A stretch of 64,000 nt of DNA from Candidatus Gastranaerophilales bacterium. GTDB lineage: Bacteria > Cyanobacteriota > Vampirovibrionia > Gastranaerophilales > Gastranaerophilaceae. Position 1 is the stretch's first letter. Each line of letters starts with the position of its first letter. The notes below the pieces were generated by a model, which was not told the DNA's origin, made no database searches, and worked only from the letters and a program-made list of their open reading frames with translations. Positions 26,100-34,900 of this stretch are shown piece after piece. A program made the translations under genes and the position numbers. The DNA is taken from NCBI GenBank assembly GCA_944324365.1, contig CALUWA010000001.1, forward strand, positions 243,707 to 307,706, in the 5' to 3' direction.

Positions 26100-27452
26100 T
26101 TATACACAAACTTTTTCTTTATCGTCCCTGGAATCTTTCTGAATAAGTTTTTCCTCATCCAAAATAAGACCGTGGGCAGTTTTACCCCACTTCATATCTT
26201 TCTTGCAGAACAATATTTTAAAACAAATGAAAAGCTCCAGCGGGAACCATATAACAAGCAGATAAATACTTGTAATAAACGCATCTTTTATGGCCGCAAG
26301 ACGGGTAAAGTTATCATAACGCCTCAGGGCATAACGCAGCGCCATAAAAAAGCCCAATCCGATAGCACAGCTGATAATTATAGAAGAATATAACATATGC
26401 GGAGGTGCATCCTTTGCAAGCACCTTAAATAGACGGATAAGAATTTCCATAACGCACCACAAAGGCATAATACATTCGGAAATATATGCAAACATATCGA
26501 CACGCGCAAGCATGGAAATATCTTTTGATACAAAAGCCTCGCCGGAATATTCCAGATATCTTCTCAAAGTTCCCTCAAGCCATCTTCTGCGCTGTCTGAA
26601 AAGCGGTCTTAAATAAGCAATACCTTCTTCATACACAATCGCATCGGCACAAAATCTGACGTCCCATCCTTTTATATGAAGCCTTGTAGACATATCAAGA
26701 TCATCGGTGATTGTAAAATTATTCCAGCCGCCTATATCTTCTATTGCCTGACGTTTTATAAGTTCGCCGTTACCCCTAAGCTCAACTGCGCCCTTAACCG
26801 AATCCCTGCAGACCTGCAAATAGGTATCAACGGTATACTCGTTATTCTGACAGCGTGTCAGCAAATTGTAATCTTTATTTCTTATAACTTTTCTAGCCTG
26901 AACAGCCCCGACATCTTTCGGTTCAAGTTTCGGTACAAGCTTGTTTAAAAAGTCAGGTTCAACAGTTGCATCGGCATCAAAAACCAAAACAGCCTCGCCT
27001 TTGGCCAATTTAAATGCATCATTAAGTACCGCGGATTTACCCGGAAACGCATCAGACTTTCTAATTAAACACTTCACATTATCATACTGCTTCTCAAGCT
27101 GCTGTATAACAGCGGCAGTGCCGTCTTTGCTTCTGTCATCTATAACAATTACTTCAAAATTCTCATAATCAAGATTTAAGATATTACGGACAGTGTTTGC
27201 GATAACTGTTTCTTCATTATGACAAGGTATCATTATTGTTACAAACGGCCTATATTCGGTATTTATAACTTCCGGATATTTTTTAAGCTTACGTTTTTTA
27301 TAATTATATGCAAGCGTTGAAAATACCGCATAAATTGTCATAAGCGTACAAAGAAGCGCCAAGCCCCAGACAGTATTAAAATAATTTTGAAATACGTAAA
27401 GGAATACTCCTAACCCAAAAACTATGGTAAATAAAATTACTCTTTCTTTCAT
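26100..27452 (-). CDS. Membrane glycosyltransferase family 2, processive type
   Basis: The 450-residue enzyme has two N-terminal helices, a GT-A domain and three or four C-terminal helices, the layout of PgaC/IcaA or hyaluronan/cellulose-like synthases. Motifs include IPCHNEE (~75-81), VIDDRSKDGT (~101-110), VFDADATV (DxD, ~155-162), TDDLDMS (~243-249, catalytic Asp) and the QRRRWLEG motif (~280-287) of processive enzymes. It likely makes an exported beta-linked polysaccharide. No deacetylase or export partner is adjacent, so the product cannot be named. ATG preceded by AGGGAT. Confidence 0.85.
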   Translation of the reverse strand: MKERVILFTIVFGLGVFLYVFQNYFNTVWGLALLCTLMTIYAVFSTLAYNYKKRKLKKYPEVINTEYRPFVTIMIPCHNEETVIANTVRNILNLDYENFEVIVIDDRSKDGTAAVIQQLEKQYDNVKCLIRKSDAFPGKSAVLNDAFKLAKGEAVLVFDADATVEPDFLNKLVPKLEPKDVGAVQARKVIRNKDYNLLTRCQNNEYTVDTYLQVCRDSVKGAVELRGNGELIKRQAIEDIGGWNNFTITDDLDMSTRLHIKGWDVRFCADAIVYEEGIAYLRPLFRQRRRWLEGTLRRYLEYSGEAFVSKDISMLARVDMFAYISECIMPLWCVMEILIRLFKVLAKDAPPHMLYSSIIISCAIGLGFFMALRYALRRYDNFTRLAAIKDAFITSIYLLVIWFPLELFICFKILFCKKDMKWGKTAHGLILDEEKLIQKDSRDDKEKVCV

Positions 27453-27602
27453 ATCCCTGTATGCCTATAAAATTCCTTCAACATTGTATCAAAAAAATAC
27501 AAAAAATACAGATTATTTAACGATTTGTATCAAATTTTAACCGAAATATACAACAAACAGAGGTTTTTTAGCGGCTGAATTGTTAAATTTCCTTAATGAT
27601 AC

Positions 27603-27630
27603 TTGCGCAAATAAAAAAATCAGCTATAAT
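27603..27630 (+). promoter_or_regulatory. Strong promoter for HU gene
   Basis: TTGCGC (27603-27608), 16 bp, TATAAT (27625-27630), followed by an AAAAGGAG ribosome site. It fits a highly expressed gene. Confidence 0.75.
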
Positions 27631-27662
27631 GGGGAAGTACAAATAAGAAAAGGAGTTTTACA

Positions 27663-27941
27663 ATGAACAAAGAAGAATTAGTACAAGAAGTTGCTAAAAA
27701 AGCTAACGTATCACAAAAAGAAGCTGCTGAAGTTATCAACGCTTGGGTTGAAACTGTACAAAAAACAGTAGCTAAAGGTAAAAAAGTTACTTTAGTAGGC
27801 TTCGGTACTTTTGAAGCTAGAAAAAGAGCAGCTAGAACTGGCAGAAACCCACAAACTGGTAAGGAAATTAAAATCCCTGCTAAAACAGTTCCTGCTTTCT
27901 CAGCTGGTAAAAAATTCAAAACTGTTGTTAACGGCAAATAG
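27663..27941 (+). CDS. hup: HU-family DNA-binding protein
   Basis: At 92 residues this is a canonical HU: MNKEELVQEVAKKANVSQKE, the signature VGFGTFEARKRAARTGRNPQ (residues ~44-63) and the beta-arm ending GKEIKIPAKTVPAFSAGKKF with Pro at the DNA-intercalating tip. It acts as a homodimeric nucleoid architectural protein. The gene has a strong promoter, good ribosome site and terminator. Its codon use looks biased towards a few codons (many GCT, AAA), as expected for high expression. Confidence 0.95.
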   Translation: MNKEELVQEVAKKANVSQKEAAEVINAWVETVQKTVAKGKKVTLVGFGTFEARKRAARTGRNPQTGKEIKIPAKTVPAFSAGKKFKTVVNGK

Positions 27942-27963
27942 TTTTTAATTTTTAAACGATTTA

Positions 27964-27998
27964 AAAACGGTCAATCATTTCGATTGACCGTTTATTTT
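27964..27998. terminator. Terminator after HU gene
   Basis: AAACGGTCAATC pairs with GATTGACCGTTT around a 4-5-nt loop, followed by TATTTTTG. It overlaps the stop codon of the convergent glycosyltransferase gene at 27992. Confidence 0.85.
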
Positions 27999-28876
27999 TG
28001 TAATTTTTCTTTCAATACAGGCAAGTATCTTAATATCGTAGTATCTTTAACATCATTAAAATCATGGGCATAAAACTCGGAATAAGAGCGTTTGATACTC
28101 AACGGCTGAGTAGCTCTCCCTCTTTCACATTTTTTAATAAACTCTTCATACGACTTGGAAAAATAATGATTAATACGTAACTTATCCCAATGACAACCAT
28201 CCATACAAAAACTATTTACAATATCACCATCCGTATTAACGCTATAATATCCCTGCCAAAACAAAGGCTTGTGACAATCAGCCTTCTTAATAAGACGCGG
28301 ATTTGCAATAGTTTTAACCTGAGAATTTATGTTATTTTTTTTCAAAGCCTCTTTTCCGGCATGGAAAAGATAATTTTCTATTACCAGCCCTTCAGGCTTA
28401 ACCTTGTATCCAGAAGACCCATATACACACCACTGAATACTAACACCCCCAGTATGCGCATCTTTCGCAAAAATGTTATCAAGAATATCTATAAGACTTT
28501 CTTCCATATTCACAGGCAATATAAATTCATCCACATCAATAAAAGCCATATATTTAGTATCAAATCTATATCTATCTATCGCATCAGAATAAGCTTTAAT
28601 CTGCTGACAACTTCCCGGAATATATTTATATACTAGCTCTTTTGATTTTATATATGGTTCCAATAGTTCTTTTATATTATCAGTACTTTCATTGTCATAA
28701 ATATAAAATTTATTAACCCCGACAAGTTTATGATATTCAAGCCATTCTAAAATATATGGAGCCTCATTTTTGACTATAGCAACAATTGCAAGTTTGCAGG
28801 GATATTTCTTCTTAACCCTATCTATTATTATATTTATATATTTTCTTGGAGTATTTAAATATTTTGAAAAATTCAT
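27992..28876 (-). CDS. Glycosyltransferase, GT92/Glyco_tranf_2_4-like
   Basis: The 294-residue protein begins with a basic region, then LAIVAIVKNEAPYILEWLEY (residues ~28-47) and FYIYDNESTDN (~57-67), which mark the DUF23/GT92-like GT-A group. The metal-binding motif is FIDVDEFILP (~112-121, DxD). CHWDKLRINHYFSKSYEEF (~228-246) is the conserved acceptor-side His motif. It is not a membrane protein. It is a stand-alone gene ending in the HU terminator. Donor and acceptor are unknown, likely surface glycan synthesis. Confidence 0.8.
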   Translation of the reverse strand: MNFSKYLNTPRKYINIIIDRVKKKYPCKLAIVAIVKNEAPYILEWLEYHKLVGVNKFYIYDNESTDNIKELLEPYIKSKELVYKYIPGSCQQIKAYSDAIDRYRFDTKYMAFIDVDEFILPVNMEESLIDILDNIFAKDAHTGGVSIQWCVYGSSGYKVKPEGLVIENYLFHAGKEALKKNNINSQVKTIANPRLIKKADCHKPLFWQGYYSVNTDGDIVNSFCMDGCHWDKLRINHYFSKSYEEFIKKCERGRATQPLSIKRSYSEFYAHDFNDVKDTTILRYLPVLKEKLQK

Positions 28877-28933
28877 ATCTACCGCCTAATCACATAAAAA
28901 GAACCGGATTAAAAACCGGTTCTTTATAATTTA

Positions 28934-30433
28934 TTACTGTCTTTTTTTCAACGTAGGGAATGCAATTACATCTCTTATTGAAGGTGAATCTGTCAAAAGC
29001 ATAACCAATCTGTCTATGCCGACACCTAAACCGCCCATAGGAGGCGCACCATGCTCAAGCGCACAAATATAATCTTCATCAATCGGCATAGCTTCATCAT
29101 CACCGTTTGCTTTTGCCTGCATCTGGGCTTCAAATCTCATTCTCTGGTCGATTGGGTCAGTTAATTCAGAGAATGCATTTGCAACTTCCCATCCGTTAAT
29201 ACGTGTTTCAAAACGTTCCGTTAATCTGTCGTTATCTCTGTGAACCTTCGCTAACGGAGATATATCACGCGGATAATCTATAATATGAACCGGCTGAATT
29301 AATGTAGGCTCAACTTTTTCTTCAAAAATTAAGTCAATAACTTTGCCCCAGTTATCGCAATCTTCAGGATCAATTCCTAAGGATTTTGCTTTATTCTTTG
29401 CATCTTCAACTGTAAAACATGTTGAAAAATCAATACCGGTTTTCTCTTTAATTGCACCAAGCATTGTCTTTCTGTCCCAAGGAGGCGTAAGATCAATTTC
29501 ATTGTCGCCATATTTAATCTTCATAGTGCCAAGAACTTCCTGAGCAACAGTTGAAATAAGATTTTCGGTTAACGTCATCATTTCATTGTAATCAACATAA
29601 GCCTGATAAAGTTCCATCATTGTAAATTCCGGGTTATGACGCACATCAATCCCTTCATTTCTGAAACTTCTGTTAATCTCAAATATCTTTTCACTCAATC
29701 CGCCAACCATTAATCTTTTTAAATAAAGCTCCGGTGCAATACGCAAGAACATATCCATATCAAGCGTATTGTGGTGTGTAATGAACGGACGAGCATTCGC
29801 ACCGCCTGCCTGCGGATGAAGCATCGGCGTTTCAACTTCCAAAAATCCGCGGTTTGTCAAATATTCTCTTATTTTTTGAATAATTAAGCTTCTTGTTCTG
29901 AAAGTTTTCCTTACATCTTCATTAACAATCATATCAACGTAACGCTGTCTGTAACGTGTTTCAACATCAGTAAGGCCGTGGAACTTTTCCGGAAGCGGAA
30001 GAAGCGACTTTGAAAGCATTGTCAAAGAAGTTGATTTAATAGACAACTCTCCGCGCGGAGTTCTTCTTATCGTACCGGTGAAACCCACAATATCACCGAT
30101 ATCCACTAACTTTAAGAGCTTCATCTGATCTTCAGACAGGTTTTCTTTATGAGAAAATATCTGAATTTTGCCTGAAGCATCCATCAAGTCAATAAACATA
30201 CCTGTATTTCTGATAGCCATTACACGGCCGGCAACAGAATATACATCTTCTGTTTCAACACCGGCTTCAAGGTCTTTATATTTTTCCTGAAGCTCCGCAG
30301 CATCCGCGTCCTTATTGAAAACATAAGGGTACGGATTAATTCCTTTATCTGCCAGATCAGCAAGCTTTTGAATCCTTGTTTGTCTGATTTGGTCTTTAGC
30401 CGAATTCGGCTGATGAGTTTGTTGTTCTGTCAT
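28934..30433 (-). CDS. lysS: Lysyl-tRNA synthetase, class II
   Basis: The start ATG at 30433 is preceded by AAGGA at good spacing; the frame extends 19 codons further without support. The 499-residue enzyme has an OB-fold anticodon domain (VYSVAGRVMAIRNTGMFIDL, ~62-81), motif 1 (LIIQKIREYLTNRGFLEVET), motif 2 (FRNEGIDVRHNPEFTMMELY, ~248-267) and motif 3 (GLGVGIDRLVMLLTDSPSIR, ~470-489). It charges tRNA-Lys in the cytoplasm. The coding strand ends with DVIAFPTLKKRQ, the usual terminus. It is divergent from the 30754 gene over a 320-bp gap. Confidence 0.95.
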   Translation of the reverse strand: MTEQQTHQPNSAKDQIRQTRIQKLADLADKGINPYPYVFNKDADAAELQEKYKDLEAGVETEDVYSVAGRVMAIRNTGMFIDLMDASGKIQIFSHKENLSEDQMKLLKLVDIGDIVGFTGTIRRTPRGELSIKSTSLTMLSKSLLPLPEKFHGLTDVETRYRQRYVDMIVNEDVRKTFRTRSLIIQKIREYLTNRGFLEVETPMLHPQAGGANARPFITHHNTLDMDMFLRIAPELYLKRLMVGGLSEKIFEINRSFRNEGIDVRHNPEFTMMELYQAYVDYNEMMTLTENLISTVAQEVLGTMKIKYGDNEIDLTPPWDRKTMLGAIKEKTGIDFSTCFTVEDAKNKAKSLGIDPEDCDNWGKVIDLIFEEKVEPTLIQPVHIIDYPRDISPLAKVHRDNDRLTERFETRINGWEVANAFSELTDPIDQRMRFEAQMQAKANGDDEAMPIDEDYICALEHGAPPMGGLGVGIDRLVMLLTDSPSIRDVIAFPTLKKRQ

Positions 30434-30753
30434 TTCTATATCCTTATACTTTATTAGTGTAACTCTCTGCTGCAATACTATCATGGACATGTCTGAATGT
30501 AAAATCTCACAAAATCAAGATTTTTGCCCTGATATTTATTTAAAAATAAGATTTATTGCAAATTTTGTAAACATTCTGTTATATTCGTAGTAAATTACTT
30601 GAAATTTTAAATTATATTAAGTATTATAAATACACTTATTGTCATGCTCCGTAAAAAAACTTAAAACTTTACCCAAAAATGGCAATTTGTAAACAGAACA
30701 AGTTTTTATATGAATATGTGTAGTTAGTTATGAATATATAGTAAAGTAGGGAT
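30434..30753. other. 320-bp AT-rich divergent intergenic region
   Basis: It separates lysS from the gene at 30754. No gene, repeat or RNA structure was recognised. Several TTGTAA and TATA-like hexamers occur (for example TTGTAA near 30688), but none has an outstanding spacing. It presumably holds two divergent promoters. Confidence 0.5.
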
Positions 30754-32916
30754 ATGTCAGTAAAAGCAATCAGTGCGGCAGAACATCGTAATGCCCCAAA
30801 TCGTAAAAAAAATCATAGTCAGTATACGGTAAACAAATCAAATCCATCTTTCCAAGGTATTGAACAGGTGCCCGTAGCAGTCGCAAATGCGATTAATAAC
30901 GGCGGGTTCGCTTTTTCATTTATTGCGCAAGACGGATTCGGCATGGCGTTACCGCGTGTATTGGAAGGTATCAACAGACGTAAAGTTAACCCAGAAACTG
31001 GTAAAAAAGAAGGGCCATACAACTGGACTTTTGCAAGACGCGAAGGTATCCGTGAAATATTAAGCGGACCGAGTGCTTTCATTATCCCTTGGGCTATATT
31101 GAAATTTGTTAAAAAATATTCCGGTCAGGCAAACAATGTTCCAGTAAACATGATTCAGGGGCTTGGTGCCAATTTTGTTAACTACGCAGCCGAAAACCCT
31201 AACACTCTTGATGATGTTGTCAAAACAAGAAAAGAATTTTATAACGGCATGTTCAAAAATGTTTTGAATACAACATTACAAGGACAGCTGCCTGAAGATG
31301 AATTAAATAGACTGGCTCAATCTTACACACAACGCGCAATCGAAATTGAAGGTGCAAAAGACAACAAAAAATCTTTGTGGAAAAAGATTACAAACCAGAA
31401 AGCTCCGGGCTCTCCAGAAGATTTGACAGAAAGCCTTTTGGAAGATTTTATGGCATTGAAGAAAAAATATCTTCCTGCATCTGTTAATGAACTTTCGGCA
31501 GAATTCACCGTTAATCCTGAAAAAATAGGAAAATACGGAGAAGAACTTGTGGACGCAGATAAAAGCGGCGTAGGCTTCAAAAAACTGCTGAAAACAATGA
31601 CAGATTTCACGGATGATGTCATCGAAACTACCGGCAAAGCCATGAAAAAGGCAAAAGACGGATTTAATCCGGAAGAATTTTTGAATAAATTTATTAAACA
31701 CAGAAGCGGTTCTAGAATTGTCACAAATATTGGAATGTGGCTTGCTGTTGTAGGCTTCTACGCAATGATTCCGCATTTATATTCACTTGGAACAGGCGGC
31801 AAGAACCCTGCATTTGCAACAGAACAGGAACAACCTGAAAACACCCAGGCAACTGCCGCTGCAACTACAGCTCCTGCCCAAGAAAAAGAAAAAACTCAAA
31901 CAGAAAAGTTAAAAGATGAACCGCCAAAAGGCCAGCCTACTATGACGGGAGCCCAAAACATTAAAGGCAATAAAAAAGATATTGCATTTGAAGGGAAAAG
32001 CCAATTTTTTGCACAAACAGCAGACAAAGTTCTGGGTTCAAAAAAATTAAATAAAATATTGACACACTTTGAATTTGATGATGCGTCAATGTCGGTTCCG
32101 GCAATGCTTACTTTGTTGTTTGGCTTCTGCTTGCCGACAAGATTAATGAAAGCAGCCGATGTCGATAAATACGATGTTCACGAAACGTTAGCACGTGACA
32201 TACCGTCATTTGCAGCCATCTTATTCTTAGCACACGCAATCGGCAGAGCATTTTCAAATATATTTTCTAAAATTTCCGGTTTAGCCTTGAATGTTAAACC
32301 ATTAAGTCATGCTAAAGGCTTTTTGCATAAACTTGGCAACTACTTCACGCCAATGGGCGGAATAGATGTATTGAACAACACTCAGTTAGATTCAAAATAC
32401 ACAAATGTACATAAATACAAAGACGGCATAAACGGCTTCTTTGATTTTATCACCGAAAACGGCGGCAGCTTAAAGAAAATGCTTAAACTTGACAAAACTG
32501 TTGCACAAAATTCAGAAATCATACTTGGCAAAGGACTTAAAGACGCTACTGACGATGAAATCAAAGCCGCATTTAAGAATATCACAACAGAAAAAGCTAA
32601 AGAAGCAAAACAAGTTATTGAAAATATATTCAAAGATAGCAAAAACCCATTTGTTAAACGTGCTAAATTATACAACAGCTTATTTACATTCTTGTCCACA
32701 ATCGTATTAGTACCGTCATTTATGATATGGTTAGCAAGAACCTGTGATAAGATGACCAGAAATGCAAGAGCAAGAGATAAAGCCGAAGCTGCACAAAATA
32801 CTGCAAATCAAGCTCCTGCTCAAGAAACAGCAAAAATTATGACAACACAAAATGCCGCAAGAAGCACAACAATACAACCAACTATGGCCGGTTTTATAAA
32901 AAACAGAGCCGTATAA
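30754..32916 (+). CDS. Large multi-pass membrane protein, hypothetical
   Basis: No family was recognised. This 720-residue protein has a basic, Asn-rich N-terminus with NPSFQG, then hydrophobic segments near residues 112-128, 328-348, 445-460, 485-505 and 650-672 (SLFTFLSTIVLVPSFMIWLA). They are separated by long charged helices. Residues ~360-405 are an Ala/Thr/Gln/Glu-rich linker. No signal peptide is visible. TAGGGAT lies upstream of the ATG. Style and composition match the other unassigned membrane proteins here (20997-22228, 62185-62868). It may belong to lineage-specific envelope proteins. Confidence 0.6.
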   Translation: MSVKAISAAEHRNAPNRKKNHSQYTVNKSNPSFQGIEQVPVAVANAINNGGFAFSFIAQDGFGMALPRVLEGINRRKVNPETGKKEGPYNWTFARREGIREILSGPSAFIIPWAILKFVKKYSGQANNVPVNMIQGLGANFVNYAAENPNTLDDVVKTRKEFYNGMFKNVLNTTLQGQLPEDELNRLAQSYTQRAIEIEGAKDNKKSLWKKITNQKAPGSPEDLTESLLEDFMALKKKYLPASVNELSAEFTVNPEKIGKYGEELVDADKSGVGFKKLLKTMTDFTDDVIETTGKAMKKAKDGFNPEEFLNKFIKHRSGSRIVTNIGMWLAVVGFYAMIPHLYSLGTGGKNPAFATEQEQPENTQATAAATTAPAQEKEKTQTEKLKDEPPKGQPTMTGAQNIKGNKKDIAFEGKSQFFAQTADKVLGSKKLNKILTHFEFDDASMSVPAMLTLLFGFCLPTRLMKAADVDKYDVHETLARDIPSFAAILFLAHAIGRAFSNIFSKISGLALNVKPLSHAKGFLHKLGNYFTPMGGIDVLNNTQLDSKYTNVHKYKDGINGFFDFITENGGSLKKMLKLDKTVAQNSEIILGKGLKDATDDEIKAAFKNITTEKAKEAKQVIENIFKDSKNPFVKRAKLYNSLFTFLSTIVLVPSFMIWLARTCDKMTRNARARDKAEAAQNTANQAPAQETAKIMTTQNAARSTTIQPTMAGFIKNRAV

Positions 32917-32942
32917 GGCTAAACAAAGAATAAAGACTTAGT

Positions 32943-32978
32943 TTTCAAGTACCTGAATCAACATACAGGTACTTGAAA
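32943..32978. promoter_or_regulatory. 13-bp inverted repeat overlapping a -35 box
   Basis: TTTCAAGTACCTG (32943-32955) and CAGGTACTTGAAA (32966-32978) are perfect arms around a 10-nt loop. The right arm contains the TTGAAA -35 box of the next gene. It may be a terminator for the upstream gene (T-run poor) or an operator for the prepilin promoter. Confidence 0.55.
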
Positions 32979-33001
32979 TTTATGCAAAAACACGTTAATA
33001 T
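32973..33001 (+). promoter_or_regulatory. Promoter of the poly-G prepilin gene
   Basis: TTGAAA (32973-32978), 17-bp spacer, TAATAT (32996-33001), followed by GGAGG (33024-33028 region) and the ATG at 33038. Confidence 0.7.
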
Positions 33002-33037
33002 AAGAATAGATGTTTTAATTTATGGAGGATATACGAA

Positions 33038-34198
33038 ATGTTAAAATCTGAAAATACTAATTATACCTATATTCTCCAGGGGGGGGGGGCTAGACTCTCC
33101 GCTTTTGGAGGGCATTTCAGTCTTTTAGACCGGTTAAAATCCTTATTATGTCGTCATTCTGAGGGCGCGGCTCGATTCAGTCATTCTGCGGGCGCAGCCC
33201 GAATGCCTGAGGTACGACATTATAACGAGTCTTGGATTATTAGCGGTTCGCTTTGTAAGGATGACGAAAACGTTATTGCGAGCGAAGCGAAGCAATCCAG
33301 AAGAAAAGATCGCGCAACGGAGTGCGCGATGACAGAATTTGGTACATTCTGCCAACCACATGTCATCGCGGAAGGCGAAGTCTGTCCGCGATCTTTATGG
33401 ATTGCTTCGTCGCAAGCTCCTCGCAATGACTCAAACGGTCATTCTGAGAGCAGAGCTCGAAGAATCTCGTTAAATAAGAGATTCTTCGGATTTCATCCTC
33501 GCAATGGCATTGCAAAGAAAGCGGCGTTCACGCTTGCGGAAGTGCTAATAACATTAGGTATAATCGGTATAGTTGCGGCAATGACACTTCCGACGCTTAT
33601 TGCAAGCTACAACAAGCATGAGTGTTCAGTCAGGTTGAAAAAATTCTATTCAACAATGTCTAACGCACTTAATCTCGCAACTATTGATTACGGAGCTATG
33701 AGGTACTGGGAATTTCCTACTACACAAAATAACGGTCCGCAAATGGCTAAATTTGCAAAAACTTATTTATTTCCGTATTTGACAGGACTTCGAGAATGTG
33801 GTGATGAAAATGAAGGAGCTTCAGAGTGTTTTAAATATGGCAGTAAAATATTTAACCAAGGGCTGCCGGCTGTATATATATTCAGCGACGGAAGCTGTTT
33901 TGGCATGAATATTGGCGGTTCTAATGAAAGCGCAGGAAATATACACATCTATTATGATTACAATTGTATGAAACGACCTAATGAATACGGCAAAGATGTA
34001 TTTGACTTTATTATACGCTGGTACAAATACTATGACCAATACACGTTTAAAGCCGGCGGATACGGCGTACACGACAAGACCACACGCGAAGAATTTCTAA
34101 ATTACTGCAAAAACGCAACCGGAAATGGCAGAGGAGAATGTGCCGGACTTATTCAATATGACGGCTGGGAAATTAAAGACGATTACCCTTGGTGGTAA
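33038..34198 (+). CDS. Prepilin-like protein with poly-G tract and repeat-derived N-terminal extension
   Basis: Promoter and a strong GGAGG ribosome site support the ATG at 33038. After 14 codons comes an 11-G run (33079-33089) read as Gln-Gly-Gly-Gly-Ala. Codons ~38-155 are read through dispersed repeats (33150-33500). Only then, at about residue 163, comes the prepilin signature KKAAFTLAEVLITLGIIG with its hydrophobic helix and Glu at +5. The C-terminal domain contains four to six Cys and ends YDGWEIKDDYPWW, typical of secreted pseudopilin-like proteins of this lineage. A normal leader is under ~30 residues, so the ~160-residue extension is abnormal; either it is processed by an unusual route or the gene is damaged. 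Stop is directly adjacent to the convergent SDR stop. Confidence 0.7.
   Translation: MLKSENTNYTYILQGGGARLSAFGGHFSLLDRLKSLLCRHSEGAARFSHSAGAARMPEVRHYNESWIISGSLCKDDENVIASEAKQSRRKDRATECAMTEFGTFCQPHVIAEGEVCPRSLWIASSQAPRNDSNGHSESRARRISLNKRFFGFHPRNGIAKKAAFTLAEVLITLGIIGIVAAMTLPTLIASYNKHECSVRLKKFYSTMSNALNLATIDYGAMRYWEFPTTQNNGPQMAKFAKTYLFPYLTGLRECGDENEGASECFKYGSKIFNQGLPAVYIFSDGSCFGMNIGGSNESAGNIHIYYDYNCMKRPNEYGKDVFDFIIRWYKYYDQYTFKAGGYGVHDKTTREEFLNYCKNATGNGRGECAGLIQYDGWEIKDDYPWW
33079..33089 (+). repeat. Poly-G tract of 11 in coding sequence
   Basis: Eleven consecutive G in a genome with mostly A/T. In the present length the frame runs through to the prepilin domain. With one more G the next codon is TAG; with one fewer the frame ends at TAG after 13 codons. 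This is the classic design of a slippage on/off switch. Confidence 0.9.
33272..33430 (-). repeat. Palindromic dispersed element, copy 2, inside a CDS
   Basis: It is the inverse of 25296-25453 with the same internal pairs (GATCGCGCAACGGAGTGCGC, GCGGAAGGCGAAG..CCGCGATC). It is in frame and stop-free in the prepilin gene. Confidence 0.85.
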
Positions 34199-34900
34199 TT
34201 ATATTCCGACACTTAATCCGGCGCAGAGATTAATCCCCTGCCCGGTTATACCCTTTGCGCTGTCAGAAATAAGATATTTCACAAGATCTGCGATTTCAAT
34301 CGGCTCTACAAAACGTTTTTGCGGAATACATTCAACTATTTCTTCTTTAGAAAAATCGCTTTCCTCAATGGAATTTAGTCCGAGAGAAGTCTCAACCCAC
34401 CCGGGATTAATAGTGTTGACTGTAATATTATATTCGGCAAGTTCCAAAGCCAGCGCTTTTGTAAGCCCCAAAAGCCCGGCTTTTGATGCCGAATAAATAC
34501 TTGCATTAGCTTCGCCCATAACTCCCGATATAGAACCTATATTAACTATTCTGCCCCATTTATTTTGCTTCATCTGCGGAACAACAGTCGAAATTAACCG
34601 CGCCGGAGCCGCAAGATTTACTTCAAAGATATTATGAATATCAGCCGGTGTCATTTTATCAATTGCGCCGTATATATATTCTCCGGCATTATTTATCAAA
34701 ACATCAATATTATTTTTTAAAATAAAATCACAAAGAACATCACAGGATTTTTCCAGGTCGCAAACACAATACCCACAGCTATTAACAGACTTTAAAGCCT
34801 CCTCATTGCGCCCGGTAACAAAAACATTTCCGACAGATGATAACTCTTGCGCTATTACCCTGCCGATACCCTTTGATGCTCCTGTAACTAAAATATTCAT
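34199..34900 (-). CDS. Short-chain dehydrogenase/reductase
   Basis: This 233-residue SDR has the NAD(P)-binding VTGASKGIG (residues ~5-13), NNAGEYIYG (~70-78), catalytic Ser in GSISG (~122) and YSASKAG (Tyr ~136, Lys ~140), and NTINPGWVET (~163-172). The size and style resemble FabG 3-oxoacyl-ACP reductase, but the typical fab neighbours are absent, so the substrate stays open. The start overlaps tcdA by 4 bp, giving an operon order Nudix-secG-tcdA-SDR. Confidence 0.85.
   Translation of the reverse strand: MNILVTGASKGIGRVIAQELSSVGNVFVTGRNEEALKSVNSCGYCVCDLEKSCDVLCDFILKNNIDVLINNAGEYIYGAIDKMTPADIHNIFEVNLAAPARLISTVVPQMKQNKWGRIVNIGSISGVMGEANASIYSASKAGLLGLTKALALELAEYNITVNTINPGWVETSLGLNSIEESDFSKEEIVECIPQKRFVEPIEIADLVKYLISDSAKGITGQGINLCAGLSVGI

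Noticed and set aside
33146..33426. Minus-strand frames opposite the prepilin extension
   Set aside because: These are the antisense of the palindromic repeats and appear in every copy.
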